Shown here: positions 33,924 to 43,014 of the stretch, one piece after another
Numbering within the stretch: position 1 is the first letter of the stretch
Layout: every line of letters starts with the position of its first letter
Notes under the pieces: model-generated
Seen by the model: the letters and a program-made list of their open reading frames with translations, nothing else
Databases searched by the model: none
Told to the model about the DNA's origin: nothing
NCBI GenBank assembly: GCA_965227095.1
Contig: CBDDFL010000002.1
Location: 1,054,001 to 1,118,000, forward strand
DNA: 64,000 nt
Reading direction: 5' to 3'
Source: JANQMY01 sp965227095
GTDB taxonomy: Bacteria; Pseudomonadota; Alphaproteobacteria; JANQMY01
Made by a program: the position numbers and the translations under genes

Positions 33924-34439
33924 TTACTCAGTCGTTGTGTCTGTTGGGGACGCTTCCTCAAATCCGTCGATAAGGGCCGCCTCGTCAGCTAGCTCCGGTG
34001 GCAGTTTTGACAGAATATCGGACCGGTCAGACGCAGGGGCCGCGCCCAATTGGGCGTCGGTCACTCCCAGAAAATCCAGGCTTCTCAGGATGTGGTGTTC
34101 AAGGTCGTCCAGGAATTCCGGGACTTGGTCTGCAATTGTCTGAGCGTCTGCTTGCTGGGCCGTATGACGGAAACGCACGATGGCGTCAGACATGTCGCCC
34201 AATTCCTCGGCCAAATGCGGCGGGATAGCCTGAGAAACCTCCGATAGGGTGGCGTTGTTTTCCGCGGAAAGGGCCTGCAAAGCATCCAATATGGTCGATG
34301 TGTCGGCGTTGCGGTTCCGTCGGGTGAGTTCTTCCAAAAACCAGCGGCCCTGGTCGGTTGCGCTTACGGCCTCGAATATGGTGTCGAAGTCTCGATCCGT
34401 TTCGTTGATTTTTGGACTTGGCATTTCTGCGCTCCGCAA
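33924..34439 (-). CDS. Conserved alphaproteobacterial hypothetical protein
   Basis: A 171-residue soluble helical protein. The pattern EAVSATDQGRWFLEEL then RRNRNADTSTILDAL (about 24-54) is a conserved N-terminal signature I recall from uncharacterised alphaproteobacterial proteins, some of them near chemotaxis or motility genes. The middle region with two helices and LEHHILRSLDFLGVTDAQ could resemble CheZ-like four-helix pieces, but I cannot confirm that. It is a single gene between the hydrolase and a divergent methyltransferase. Confidence 0.6.
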   Translation of the reverse strand: MRSAEMPSPKINETDRDFDTIFEAVSATDQGRWFLEELTRRNRNADTSTILDALQALSAENNATLSEVSQAIPPHLAEELGDMSDAIVRFRHTAQQADAQTIADQVPEFLDDLEHHILRSLDFLGVTDAQLGAAPASDRSDILSKLPPELADEAALIDGFEEASPTDTTTE

Positions 34440-34679
34440 GACGACATGGATTTGCCCTGCCGTCGGCTCAATGGTGCTTCGGCACCAATCTTCACGCCTG
34501 CGGGTTTATGATTGGTTGATAGAGCCTTTATAAAGGCTGCTCCGAAAATACTGATTTTCTTCGTTTTATTAAGTATAGAAACCGCTTACACAGTATTTCT
34601 GGCGGTTATGCAGGTTCCAGAACCGGTTTTTGGTTATTGCCTGAAACAATATTTGGCTAGAGAAGCAAAAAGTAAGTAA

Positions 34680-35312
34680 ATGGATCTTGGAATACAGATT
34701 AACGATGTAAAAGGGTTTCTGGACCCAGCGGAAGGGGCATCTTTGTACGCGGTCGCCCGTGAGATGGCGGTTCATGGCCCCTGTTTGGAAGTGGGCAGCT
34801 ATTGCGGAAAATCGTCGGTCTATATCGGGGCTGCGTGCAAATCTGTTGGCGGTCAACTTTTCGCAGTCGATCACCATCGCGGATCAGAAGAAAACCAACG
34901 CGGGGAAGAGTATCACGACGCGGATTTGTTCGATCCGTTTACCGGCCGTTTGGACAGTTTGCCGTTTTTTCGGCGGACGCTCTATAAGGCTGGGTTGGAA
35001 AAAACGGTCATTCCAATCGTGGGGCCTTCTGCACAAGTCGCCAAATACTGGAACACGCCGCTGGCTTTTCTGTTCATTGACGGGGGGCACAGCATGAAGG
35101 CGGCCCTGTCGGACTATCAATTGTGGACCCGCCATCTGCTGCCCGGCGGTGTCCTCGCCATCCATGATGTGTTTCCAAATCCTGCCGATGGCGGGCGCCC
35201 ACCTTACGAAATCTATAAGCTCGCTTTGATGTCGGGACTGTTTGAAGAACTAGCGATGGTAAAGTCGCTCGCCCTGTTCCGTCGTCTCGGGAATGCGGGT
35301 TTCAACAAGTAA
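34680..35312 (+). CDS. Class I SAM methyltransferase (Methyltransf_24 type)
   Basis: A 210-residue Rossmann-fold protein. Motif I is CLEVGSYCGKSSVYIG (about 38-53), an acidic residue FAVDHH ends strand 2, and FLFIDGGHS (about 130) is the diagnostic motif IV of the Methyltransf_24 family, followed by LLPGGVLAIHDVF. These enzymes often methylate sugars or lipids. Its 3' end overlaps the convergent toroid-fold gene by 63 bases. The gene cluster next to it suggests glycoconjugate work. Confidence 0.82.
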   Translation: MDLGIQINDVKGFLDPAEGASLYAVAREMAVHGPCLEVGSYCGKSSVYIGAACKSVGGQLFAVDHHRGSEENQRGEEYHDADLFDPFTGRLDSLPFFRRTLYKAGLEKTVIPIVGPSAQVAKYWNTPLAFLFIDGGHSMKAALSDYQLWTRHLLPGGVLAIHDVFPNPADGGRPPYEIYKLALMSGLFEELAMVKSLALFRRLGNAGFNK

Positions 35313-36350
35313 GTTGCAGGCCGGCGTTACCTTGTACAGCGCGTCGGCAGCCAGAAGCACGGCGCCGGCGGTCCAAGCCGGTTTTTCGCGAGGCCATGGC
35401 ACATCTTCCGCATACTGATAGCCCATCCAATACGCGCCATCGTCGTCGCGCCATTGGTGGATCCAGCTGAACATTTCTTTTGCCTTTGCTTCTTGGCCGG
35501 TGTGCAAAAGCGCGAGCGCCAGTTCGCAGGTTTCGGCAACGGTTACCCACGGCTGATCATTAACGCACCGGCATCCGGACCCTTCCGTTACGAATTCATC
35601 CCACTTTGATGCCAGGCGCGCGCGGGCCGCATCATCTGTCAATGCACCCGAAAGAACGGGGTAATACCAATCCATGGAAAAACGATCTTTCGGTTCCCAG
35701 CTACGGTCAAACCGATGCGGCTTGTGCCGGATGGCGTCGCCTAACCGGGCGCGGGCCTCTGCCCATCGCTGCCAACCGTGGCCCAGTTCTTGAGCGATCA
35801 GGATCGAACATTCCAGGCTTTTATAGATGGAACTGCAGCCGGTAAGAAGTGCATCGTCTTGGCGCGTCTGGGGGTCGTCCGCCGCCCAACGAATTTCGCC
35901 TTCATCGCTTTGAAGCGTCAGCACCCAATCCGTCGCGGCCTGAACCACCGGCCAATATTCTTTTAAGAAATCGTCTTTCTGGGTGATGAGGTAGTGGTGC
36001 CAAACACCGGTTGAAATATAGGCCGCAAAATTGGAATCGCGTTTTGCCTGTTCGTCGCCTTCACCCACATATTTGTCGTCGTCCAACGGCACCGCGCTGC
36101 CATATTGCCCCCACCAAGAACCATCTTCCAGTTGAGTTTCCGCCAAATGGCGATAAGCGCGTTCCGCATCTTCGATCATACCGGCGGTCGCCAAACCCAT
36201 GGCCGCTTCGACATGGTTCCATGGATCAAATACACCCCCGTCGAACCACGGAATGGCGCCATTCGGGCGTTGCAGCTCTTGGATGCGCTGAATGGCGCCG
36301 TCAAAAAAGCCTTTCGGAAACGTGTCGGTCAGGAGGTAGAGTTTTTTCAA
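35250..36350 (-). CDS. Alpha/alpha-toroid (prenyltransferase/squalene cyclase-like) protein
   Basis: A 366-residue protein made of helical repeats with the QxxDGxW-type pattern: LQRPNGAIPWFDG, TQLEDGSWWG, LQSDEGEIRWA and WRDDDGAYWMGY. This is the toroid fold of terpene cyclases, prenyltransferase beta subunits and some glycosidases. The DxDD catalytic motif of squalene cyclases is not seen, so cyclase activity is doubtful; a glycoside-processing or polyprenyl-binding role is possible. It overlaps the methyltransferase gene start by 4 bases and belongs to the minus-strand cluster with the GT4 gene. Confidence 0.65.
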   Translation of the reverse strand: MKKLYLLTDTFPKGFFDGAIQRIQELQRPNGAIPWFDGGVFDPWNHVEAAMGLATAGMIEDAERAYRHLAETQLEDGSWWGQYGSAVPLDDDKYVGEGDEQAKRDSNFAAYISTGVWHHYLITQKDDFLKEYWPVVQAATDWVLTLQSDEGEIRWAADDPQTRQDDALLTGCSSIYKSLECSILIAQELGHGWQRWAEARARLGDAIRHKPHRFDRSWEPKDRFSMDWYYPVLSGALTDDAARARLASKWDEFVTEGSGCRCVNDQPWVTVAETCELALALLHTGQEAKAKEMFSWIHQWRDDDGAYWMGYQYAEDVPWPREKPAWTAGAVLLAADALYKVTPACNLLVETRIPETTEQGERLYHR

Positions 36351-37066
36351 GTGGTGGGCCTTTTTGAGAAATAGAGAACGACGCTCTTGCCCATGAGCGG
36401 GTCAAAGAACTTTTCCAGAATGCGTGTGAGCAATGGGCGTTTCATCAAGTCCCACACCAGGAATTTGTGATACATGCGAATGGGAAACCAGGTATCCCGC
36501 TTCTCCCAACGCCAGCATTTCAGCCACCAGTAGGGAGAATGCAATCCGTGTGCCCAGTGTTTGCGGAAATAAGACATGCCGGTCCGCTCAATATCGTCCC
36601 GCAATTCACCCGCATTGAAAATGCGCACATGGCCGCCTGGCGTATTGTGGTATTCGGAGGAAAGTTTCCAACAAATCCACTCGGGCCAATAACGGGGTAC
36701 ACTGACGGCAAGGGTGCCACCTGGCTTCAGAATGCGCTCAATCTCACGTAAGGCGGTTTTGTAATCCGGGATATGTTCCAGCACTTCAGAACAAACGATT
36801 TTGTCGAATGTGTCGTCTTCGAACGGCAATGTCAGCGCATTACCCACGGTAAGGCTGAAGCCTTGTCCCTCATTTGGAGAAATATCCGGGTAGCGCTGAA
36901 AGCCTTCGCGTGTTTTGACCACATCGTCAAAGCCTAAATCCACCCCAACCGCGTGGACCTTGGCGTCGTAATAAATGGCATGCAAATGCCGGCCCTCGCC
37001 GCACCCTAAGTCGAGGACGCGGTCTCCGTTGCGAAGACCGAGGGATCTTAAATCAACGGTGAGCAT
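36347..37066 (-). CDS. Class I SAM-dependent methyltransferase
   Basis: A 239-residue enzyme. Motif I VLDLGCGEGRHL (about 17-28), acidic VGVDLG, motif IV IVCSEVLEHIPD (about 90) and LKPGGTLAVSVPRYWPE are classic Methyltransf_11 marks. A Trp/His-rich C-terminal part may contact a lipid or sugar substrate. Its start overlaps the glycosyltransferase end by 14 bases, which indicates coupled expression and a shared pathway. Confidence 0.88.
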   Translation of the reverse strand: MLTVDLRSLGLRNGDRVLDLGCGEGRHLHAIYYDAKVHAVGVDLGFDDVVKTREGFQRYPDISPNEGQGFSLTVGNALTLPFEDDTFDKIVCSEVLEHIPDYKTALREIERILKPGGTLAVSVPRYWPEWICWKLSSEYHNTPGGHVRIFNAGELRDDIERTGMSYFRKHWAHGLHSPYWWLKCWRWEKRDTWFPIRMYHKFLVWDLMKRPLLTRILEKFFDPLMGKSVVLYFSKRPTT

Positions 37067-38372
37067 TCGCGATCGCCTGGCGATAAATATTGACGAGGTT
37101 TTCGCCGGTCAGCGACCATTCGAATTCCCGTAGAATGCGTTCCCGGCCAAGACGCGACAGTTCTTCGCGCCGTTCGGGATTAGACAGCAGGCTGTCAATG
37201 CCCTCTGCCAAGGCGTCGGCATTACCCGGCTCTACTAAAACCCCGGCGTCGCCGACAACTTCCGGCAAAGATCCGCCCCGTGTGGAGACCACGGGGACGC
37301 CGCTGGCCATGGCTTCGCCCGGTGGGAATCCAAATCCTTCATAAAGCGACGGACACACCGCAATGGTCGATTCCGCGTAGAGTTTCACGATTTCTTCGTC
37401 ATCAACGCCGGATACGAAGCTGATGTTCTTACCGATGCCCAGTTCGCGGATCAGTTTGTCAGCGGGGCCTTCACGGAGTTTCCCGATCGTCAGCAATTCC
37501 AGATCCGGGTATTTCTTAAGTAGCTTTGCATACGCACGGACTAAATAAAGCAAACCCTTTATCGGGACATCGGCGCTGGTAGTCGTAATCAAACGGTTTG
37601 GTTTGCGTTTGATATGCGGCATGGGGCGGAACATGTCCGTGTCGATGCCGTGGTAGACAAGCGTCAGTTTGTCTTCGTCGATTCCGAATTCCGACTGGAC
37701 GTCCCGTCTTGTGCTTTCCGACACGACGATCACGGGATCTAATTGCTTGGCCACATTCATCTGCATTCGGAGGAATTGATACCAGCGGCGTGTCAGCAAG
37801 TTCAGTGTAATCGTATCCGCATGGGCAATGGCGATGTCGCGGTCTTTGGTGATCGGGTGGTGGATCGTCCCGACGATCGGCAAACCCATCTTACGCAATT
37901 CCAGCAACCCATAAGCTAGCGTTTGGTTATCGTGAACCACATCGTATTTTTTCGGCGTGTTTGCCACATGGTGAGCTAGGCGGCGGCCAAATGTATAGGG
38001 TTCCCCAAAACCGCCACTAATATGGATTAGGTACTCCAGCACATCGGTCCAGGTTTTGGCTTCCGACCACGGAAATGCCGGCAGGCCGAGAAACACTTTG
38101 GGTTTTGCATAAAGATCAAGAGAGGGCAGCTTGATCAATCCGACCCGCGGATCGAGATCCGGATAAGGCGGACCGGAAATCACGTCCACTTCATGACCGA
38201 GGTCAACCAGCGCTTTTGAGACATAGCGCATATACACGCCTTGCCCGCCGGTGAAGGGATGTGACCGATAGCTCGGCATTAAGATCTTCAGCGGACGTTC
38301 CGGCAGCGGAGCAACGTTTGGCTGTTCTTTTTCATCTGTTTGTTGCAAAGCCTGGTCAAAGGCCAAAGACAT
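37053..38372 (-). CDS. Glycosyltransferase family 4
   Basis: A 439-residue GT-B enzyme. ATG 38372 with GGAG upstream is chosen over a longer frame. The N-terminal half opens with MPSYRSHPFTGGQGVYMRYVSKAL-like GGQGVY acceptor loop, and the C-terminal half has LVYHGID, a kinase-like strand KGLLYLVRAY and the E-x7-E motif in YEGFGFPPGEAMASG (about 355-370). It would transfer a nucleotide-activated sugar to a lipid or glycan acceptor. It heads the minus-strand cluster with methyltransferase and toroid genes. Confidence 0.92.
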   Translation of the reverse strand: MSLAFDQALQQTDEKEQPNVAPLPERPLKILMPSYRSHPFTGGQGVYMRYVSKALVDLGHEVDVISGPPYPDLDPRVGLIKLPSLDLYAKPKVFLGLPAFPWSEAKTWTDVLEYLIHISGGFGEPYTFGRRLAHHVANTPKKYDVVHDNQTLAYGLLELRKMGLPIVGTIHHPITKDRDIAIAHADTITLNLLTRRWYQFLRMQMNVAKQLDPVIVVSESTRRDVQSEFGIDEDKLTLVYHGIDTDMFRPMPHIKRKPNRLITTTSADVPIKGLLYLVRAYAKLLKKYPDLELLTIGKLREGPADKLIRELGIGKNISFVSGVDDEEIVKLYAESTIAVCPSLYEGFGFPPGEAMASGVPVVSTRGGSLPEVVGDAGVLVEPGNADALAEGIDSLLSNPERREELSRLGRERILREFEWSLTGENLVNIYRQAIANAHR

Positions 38373-38579
38373 AGTGTTCTCCTGCAGCCGCCTCACAGTC
38401 GGCAGTGATCTTATATTTTCTCCGGCAAGGGGAGCGTTCAGTTGTCTGTCATGGTCCGAAGGCAAAATACTCGGTTTGATCGAGCGAGGACGCCGGTATG
38501 ACGGGTCGGGATCATAACGATCAGATTGCGGTGCAACAAGAGACGCTGCCACTAGCAGGAGGTTTTTATGCCGAATTCT

Positions 38580-38990
38580 CTAGTTTACCGCCGCTGGAGG
38601 ATCGGAAGTGGAAATCTCGGGTGGCGTAGCGGCGGGGCCGGAATGGTGATGGATCAGGCGCCACAAATTGGATTCCGGGCGGCGAACGTACATGTTCGAG
38701 GCCACAAGGAAGTCTGCGTCGATTTGCTCAAAACAAATAACCAACCCCACATTGCCAATGATTTGCGGTTTCTGTTCATGACACAGGATGTTGGGCCGGT
38801 TGCTATTGCGCAGGATCCGTTGCCACGAGCCGAGGACCGCGTCACGGCCATAAAGGGGGTTCCATCCGGGATGAACGCAGAAAATCGGCACATCATCCGC
38901 CCAAATCTGCTCCATCGTGGCGAAGTCACCTTCGCGAAACGCTGCGTAAAATGCTTCATTCGCGAAGATCAGCGCATCATGATCTGTCAT
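38580..38990 (-). CDS. SnoaL/NTF2-like fold protein
   Basis: A 136-residue cone-shaped alpha+beta protein. The N-terminal pattern ANEAFYAAFREGDFATMEQIWADD followed by VHPGW and WQRIL, and the ending YVRRPESNLWRLIHHHSGPA, is the SnoaL_3/ketosteroid-isomerase-like family. It has a polar pocket but no assigned catalytic residue. It is a monocistronic gene about 200 bases before the GT4 start on the same strand. Confidence 0.8.
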   Translation of the reverse strand: MTDHDALIFANEAFYAAFREGDFATMEQIWADDVPIFCVHPGWNPLYGRDAVLGSWQRILRNSNRPNILCHEQKPQIIGNVGLVICFEQIDADFLVASNMYVRRPESNLWRLIHHHSGPAATPPEISTSDPPAAVN

Positions 38991-39004
38991 CCCCCAAATG
39001 TAAT

Positions 39005-39478
39005 TTACGCAACGGATTCCTTCAAGCTAAAGCCCCCTTTGCGGAACGCGGCCCGGATCAGCAGGTAGAGCAGAAGGCCCATGGGGCCGGCCATCAATGT
39101 GAGAACCAAGGACGGCAGGACCAATAGGTGGTTGAGGCCCCGGCGTTTGGCGTCGCGCACTTCCCAAGCCCCAACGAACAAATCAAAAACCAAATAGTGG
39201 ATCCACCCGGCGAGTACCGCGGCAGGCTGTGTAAACAGGATCATCAATTGGTCGAGTGAATTAAACCCGCCGCCTTGATCGCCGGAAAAGGCGCCAGAGG
39301 CAAAAAACCACGTATAGGCGACCCCCAAAATGACCGGAATGATGATGGAATGGACAATGTGTCCAGTCCAAGACCAATGCGGCAGCACCGCCAGCAAAAT
39401 CCACGCGGGCAAGACCCCAAAGGTGCAAATCTGAAAAATGTCATCGTTTGTCAGTGGGCCCGTAAAAATCTCTGGCAT
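39005..39478 (-). CDS. ABA4-like membrane protein (DUF4281)
   Basis: A 157-residue inner-membrane protein with four hydrophobic segments. ATG 39478 has AGGGG seven bases upstream; ATG 39484 is too close to it. The segment AGWIHYLVFDLFVGAWEVRDA (about 92-112) is the ABA4/DUF4281 signature. The plant member affects carotenoid (neoxanthin) formation; the bacterial role is unknown. It follows the DUF423 gene by 17 bases. Confidence 0.78.
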   Translation of the reverse strand: MPEIFTGPLTNDDIFQICTFGVLPAWILLAVLPHWSWTGHIVHSIIIPVILGVAYTWFFASGAFSGDQGGGFNSLDQLMILFTQPAAVLAGWIHYLVFDLFVGAWEVRDAKRRGLNHLLVLPSLVLTLMAGPMGLLLYLLIRAAFRKGGFSLKESVA

Positions 39479-39495
39479 GTCCATCCCCTGGTTTA

Positions 39496-39876
39496 TTAAT
39501 TCGGCACGCTGCGCAGGGCCGCCCACGCCAAGGCCACCCAGCCGATCAAAAAGGCAACACCCCCCATCGGCGTGATCAGCACGAGAGCGCGCGAGCCGGT
39601 CACGCCAAGGAAATAGAGAGAGCCTGAGAACAAGACGATCCCCGCCAGGAAGGCCCATCCCGAAGCGCTCACGGGCTGTTGCGGCAGAGAAGACTGCGCC
39701 GATGCCATGGCGATCAAGCCCAACGCCAGCGTATGCACCAAATGATACTGAACACCGGTCTCAAAGGCGGACATATCCGTTTGCGGAATGCGGTCGCCAA
39801 GGGCATGGGCGCCAAATGCGCCAGCCGCCACAGCCACAAAGCCATTAACAGCGCAGACAAGAAGCCAAAAACTCAC
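39496..39876 (-). CDS. DUF423 family membrane protein (YgdD-like)
   Basis: A 126-residue protein with four hydrophobic helices. Family marks are VAAGAFGAHAL (about 16-26), FETGVQYHLVHTLAL and FSGSLYFLGVTG. The function is not known in any bacterium. It is expressed ahead of the ABA4-like gene. Confidence 0.88.
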   Translation of the reverse strand: MSFWLLVCAVNGFVAVAAGAFGAHALGDRIPQTDMSAFETGVQYHLVHTLALGLIAMASAQSSLPQQPVSASGWAFLAGIVLFSGSLYFLGVTGSRALVLITPMGGVAFLIGWVALAWAALRSVPN

Positions 39877-39903
39877 GAAAATCTCCCGTTGTTTTGGACT
39901 ATC

Positions 39904-40878
39904 TTAGCCCCAAAGAGCGGGCTGAGGGGGAAAAACCAGGCCGTCTTTGAATTGAAGTGCCGGTTTCCGATCGCGGGCCAGCAACACCGGTCCGTCCAGA
40001 TCCACCACATCCGCCATCGACGACAACATCATGGCCGGCGCCATCCCGAGGGAGGTTCCCACCATGCAGCCCAGCATGATCTTGAGATCCGCTTTCTTCG
40101 CCGCCGCAACCGTTTTGATGGCCTCTGTCAGACCGCCGGTCTTGTCGAGTTTGATGTTCACGGCTTGATACAACCGCGCGAGAGATTTGATGGTGTCCGA
40201 TGCGTGGACCGATTCATCTGCACACAGAGGGATTGGGGGCGAGAGAGTGGAAAGGGCTTCGTCATTGCCGGCCGGCAGTGGTTGCTCGATCAGTTCGATG
40301 GTCGAAAAGCCTTGCGCCAAGACCTCACGCAACAGGCCAATCGTCCAAGATTCATTCGCATCCACCACCAACCGTACATTGGGTGCGGCTTTTTCGATGG
40401 CCTTAAGGCGATCCACAACACGGTCCGAATCCAGTTTGACTTTAAGATAACGCCAATGCTGTGCGGCACGTGCGGCATCTGCGGCCATGGTTTGAGGGCT
40501 GCCCAGGCTTATGGTCATGCAGGTTTGAGCAGGAACCGGTGCGGCAAGACCGGCAAGGTCCCACACGGGCTTGCCCAGCGTTTTTGCGCGAAGGTCCCAG
40601 AATGCACAGTCCAGTGCATTGCGGGCGGCACCCGCGGGGAGGTGCTGGTCAAGCTCTTGGTGGGTCAACGACGCGTGGGCGGCGCCAAGGTTGCGAATGA
40701 TCGAAAGAACGCCGTCAATGGTTTCTCCATAGCGGGCATAGGGGACACATTCACCTCGGCCGAAAAAGCCATCCTCCTCGACTTCAACCACGACAATATG
40801 AGCTTGCGTTTTCGCGCCCCGCGAAATTCGGAATTCACCGTCAATCGGCCAGGGTTCTGCCCGCGCCGTCAGTTTCAT
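39904..40878 (-). CDS. Dipeptide epimerase (enolase superfamily, L-Ala-D/L-Glu epimerase-like)
   Basis: A 324-residue muconate-lactonising-subgroup enzyme used in murein peptide recycling or N-acyl amino acid racemisation. The catalytic lysine pair is in YLKVKLD (about 146), Mg ligands are in VVDANE (about 172), IELIEQPL and CADES (about 222), and the second lysine is in NIKLDKTGG (about 248). The loop GCMVGTSLG is specific for dipeptide epimerases. The barrel is complete. It ends next to the DUF423 gene and starts 3 bases after mlaA on the minus strand. Confidence 0.9.
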   Translation of the reverse strand: MKLTARAEPWPIDGEFRISRGAKTQAHIVVVEVEEDGFFGRGECVPYARYGETIDGVLSIIRNLGAAHASLTHQELDQHLPAGAARNALDCAFWDLRAKTLGKPVWDLAGLAAPVPAQTCMTISLGSPQTMAADAARAAQHWRYLKVKLDSDRVVDRLKAIEKAAPNVRLVVDANESWTIGLLREVLAQGFSTIELIEQPLPAGNDEALSTLSPPIPLCADESVHASDTIKSLARLYQAVNIKLDKTGGLTEAIKTVAAAKKADLKIMLGCMVGTSLGMAPAMMLSSMADVVDLDGPVLLARDRKPALQFKDGLVFPPQPALWG

Positions 40879-40881
40879 GGA

Positions 40882-41964
40882 TTAGTTGAGGGGCGCGCCG
40901 GTTTCTTCGGCATCGAATTCGTCGAATTCATCAAACAAGTCTTCGACATTTTCGTTCTGATTGGCGTCATCCCCTTCCAGAAAAGCGCGACGATCTTGGT
41001 AATAGGCCGATCGCAAGGTGGAATACCAATCGATAGAGGTGGACCGCAATTGATCTAGATTGTCGCCGACCTCTTCGCGCAGGCTCACACCGTCAAGGCT
41101 GTTGACGGCGATGGTGGTGCTGGCGCCCAACGACACCCACGTCGCCGGGTCCGCTACCCTGTCGACCAATTGGCCGAAGCCGTCGCGCGTGGTGGTGGGG
41201 CCCATAAGGGGAACGACCAGATAGGGTCCGGCCGATACGCCATACGTATAAAGCGTTTGACCAAAGTCAGCCACTTCACGCTCAAGTCCAATTTGATCGG
41301 CGAAGTCGACAAAACCCGCAACGCCGACGGTGGTGTTCAACAAGAAACGTGCGGTGCTTTTGCCGGCGGATTTGAATTCACCTTGCAGCACGCGATTTCC
41401 CACAGTTGCCGGTTCACGTAAGTTGCGGAAAATATTCCGTATGCCGCGCTCTAGAAAATCGGGGGTGATAAAGCCATAGGCTTTGGCGAGTGGTCGAAAT
41501 ACACGGCGGTCCAACCAATCATTCGCGCCCAGAACTTTTCTGTTGACCCCTTCGATCGGATCATTGACGCGGTTTCGGTCTTTCTTCTTTTTCGGCTTGG
41601 GTTGATCGGCGTCCGCGTCTGAGGGGGCCAGTGACAGCCCCAAATCTTCCCCCCCCTCCATCTCATTGAGGAGGTCGGCCTCAGCATCATCGGCGGGCTG
41701 GGCGATGGTGACATTGGCAGAGGCATCCGCCAGAATCACATAGGCCGGGCCATCAGAACGCGTCTTTTTTGATTTTTCTATCGGCGCCAAGAGGCTATGC
41801 GAGCGCAGCAGCAGGTCGGCCGGAAGGATGTCCTTCTGCCACGCAGATTCGGCCAGCCCAACAGGCTGGTGCACCACATCGCGCCCATAGGACAGGGCAG
41901 ATGTGTGTCCCACGAGAGCTGCGGTGCACGTGGCCGCGGCAAATGTGAGCGCTTTGCGAAACAT
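40882..41964 (-). CDS. mlaA: MlaA (VacJ) family outer-membrane phospholipid transport protein, extended
   Basis: A 360-residue protein; AAGGGG lies before ATG 41964. After a signal-like start, about 110 residues of low complexity, acidic then PKPKKKKDRNR, precede the MlaA core: NDPIEGVNRKVLGANDWLD (about 135), LREPATVGNRVLQGE, AGPYLVVPLMGPTTTRDGFG and an amphipathic middle. The end is a Glu/Asp/Asn-rich tail. E. coli MlaA is about 250 residues, so both extensions are unusual, and no clear lipobox is seen. It removes mislocalised phospholipid from the outer leaflet and hands it to MlaC. It lies downstream of mlaC. Confidence 0.88.
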   Translation of the reverse strand: MFRKALTFAAATCTAALVGHTSALSYGRDVVHQPVGLAESAWQKDILPADLLLRSHSLLAPIEKSKKTRSDGPAYVILADASANVTIAQPADDAEADLLNEMEGGEDLGLSLAPSDADADQPKPKKKKDRNRVNDPIEGVNRKVLGANDWLDRRVFRPLAKAYGFITPDFLERGIRNIFRNLREPATVGNRVLQGEFKSAGKSTARFLLNTTVGVAGFVDFADQIGLEREVADFGQTLYTYGVSAGPYLVVPLMGPTTTRDGFGQLVDRVADPATWVSLGASTTIAVNSLDGVSLREEVGDNLDQLRSTSIDWYSTLRSAYYQDRRAFLEGDDANQNENVEDLFDEFDEFDAEETGAPLN

Positions 41965-42071
41965 TGGATTACCCCTTCGGCAGACCGAGGTCTTGAGAAA
42001 GCCTTCTATGTGCTGCCGTTGTATACTGCACAATCGATTTTTTGAAATTTTGTTAACAGGCAGTATAGGCG

Positions 42072-42146
42072 TGGGCTTGCCCTTTGACCATCCGATTCGG
42101 GGGCAAGCCCATTCAAATTCTCGCGGGGAAACAAGAATTTCCCCGC
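42072..42146. other. Two hairpins between mlaC and mlaA
   Basis: Two perfect inverted repeats are present: TGGGCTTGCCC/GGGCAAGCCCA (42072-42082 with 42101-42111) and GCGGGGAAA/TTTCCCCGC (42123-42131 with 42138-42146). They lie just after the mlaC stop on the minus strand. No long T run follows, so they may be attenuators or mRNA stabilisers and not strong terminators. Confidence 0.6.
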
Positions 42147-42151
42147 AAGTA

Positions 42152-42826
42152 TTAACGAAGTTGAGCGGACGTCAGGTCGCTGTAATCCGCCTCAATGCCG
42201 GTGCGTTCCTCGAGCGTTTTGATCAGACCGGTCATGCCTTTCCGCTTGATGATGGCGGAAAATTCCTCGCGCTGGGTAATCACCATGCTGATTCCCTCGA
42301 TCTTGATGTCGATCACCCGAAAAACAGGGCCGCGTGGACGGACCCGCCATTCGGCGACAAAGGTCTGACCTGAGTCCGGGTTCTTAATATCGGTCAAAAC
42401 AAGGATATCTTTGGAGCCAACGGCTTTGGCGCCGCGAACCTCGATTTTCTCACCAGCATAAGCGGTCAGGCGGCTGGCATAGGCTTGAATCACATAATCA
42501 TCAAACAAGGAATGGTAGGCCCGCACGTCAGCTTTAGAGGCCGTGCGCGCGTTGCGGCCCAGTGTGAAGCGCGCGATGTAATTCATGTCGAAGTTCTGAG
42601 CGAGCAGCGCGCGAAAGGCTTTCTCGCGGGCATCGTCATTCAAGTTTTGATCTTCCAAAACCCCAATGGCATCACCACTCAGGGTTTCGATAAAGGCTCG
42701 CGCGTCATCAACAAGCGCGGTATTGGATGGCTGAGCGTGTGCTGTCGTAACGACGACGCCCGACCAAAGTAGCAGGCCGGTCAATGTCGAAATGAACAGC
42801 GAAAACGCTGGTCGTGTCATAGTCAT
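42152..42826 (-). CDS. mlaC: MlaC family periplasmic phospholipid-binding protein
   Basis: A 224-residue protein. A signal peptide (about 1-31, ending AHA) is followed by the MlaC/Ttg2D fold: DARAFIETLSGDAIGVL, FRALLAQNFDMNYIARFTLGRNARTASKAD, and FRVIDIKIEGISMVITQREEFSAII near the end. It shuttles phospholipids between MlaA and the MlaFED transporter. It is the upstream gene of mlaA. The matching permease operon is at 46-50 kb. Confidence 0.93.
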   Translation of the reverse strand: MTMTRPAFSLFISTLTGLLLWSGVVVTTAHAQPSNTALVDDARAFIETLSGDAIGVLEDQNLNDDAREKAFRALLAQNFDMNYIARFTLGRNARTASKADVRAYHSLFDDYVIQAYASRLTAYAGEKIEVRGAKAVGSKDILVLTDIKNPDSGQTFVAEWRVRPRGPVFRVIDIKIEGISMVITQREEFSAIIKRKGMTGLIKTLEERTGIEADYSDLTSAQLR

Positions 42827-43014
42827 TTCTGTCCCCTCACTGAGAAACTTGGTCGGCGCTACCGCCGCGTTTCATGACGCCAATTTTCACCGCCAGGCCC
42901 TGCTGATCCGTTAAAGATCAAATTGTATCTTTCTTAGAATTAATGGCTCGGATGGGTTGGAAATAAGGCAGAAATGCGTTTTTTCAACCGTTTTCAGCCA
43001 GTTTTGATCGATCG

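Noticed and set aside
39679..41058. A 459-codon open frame on the plus strand
   Set aside because: It runs antisense to DUF423, the dipeptide epimerase and mlaA, all of which have clear family motifs; its own sequence has none.
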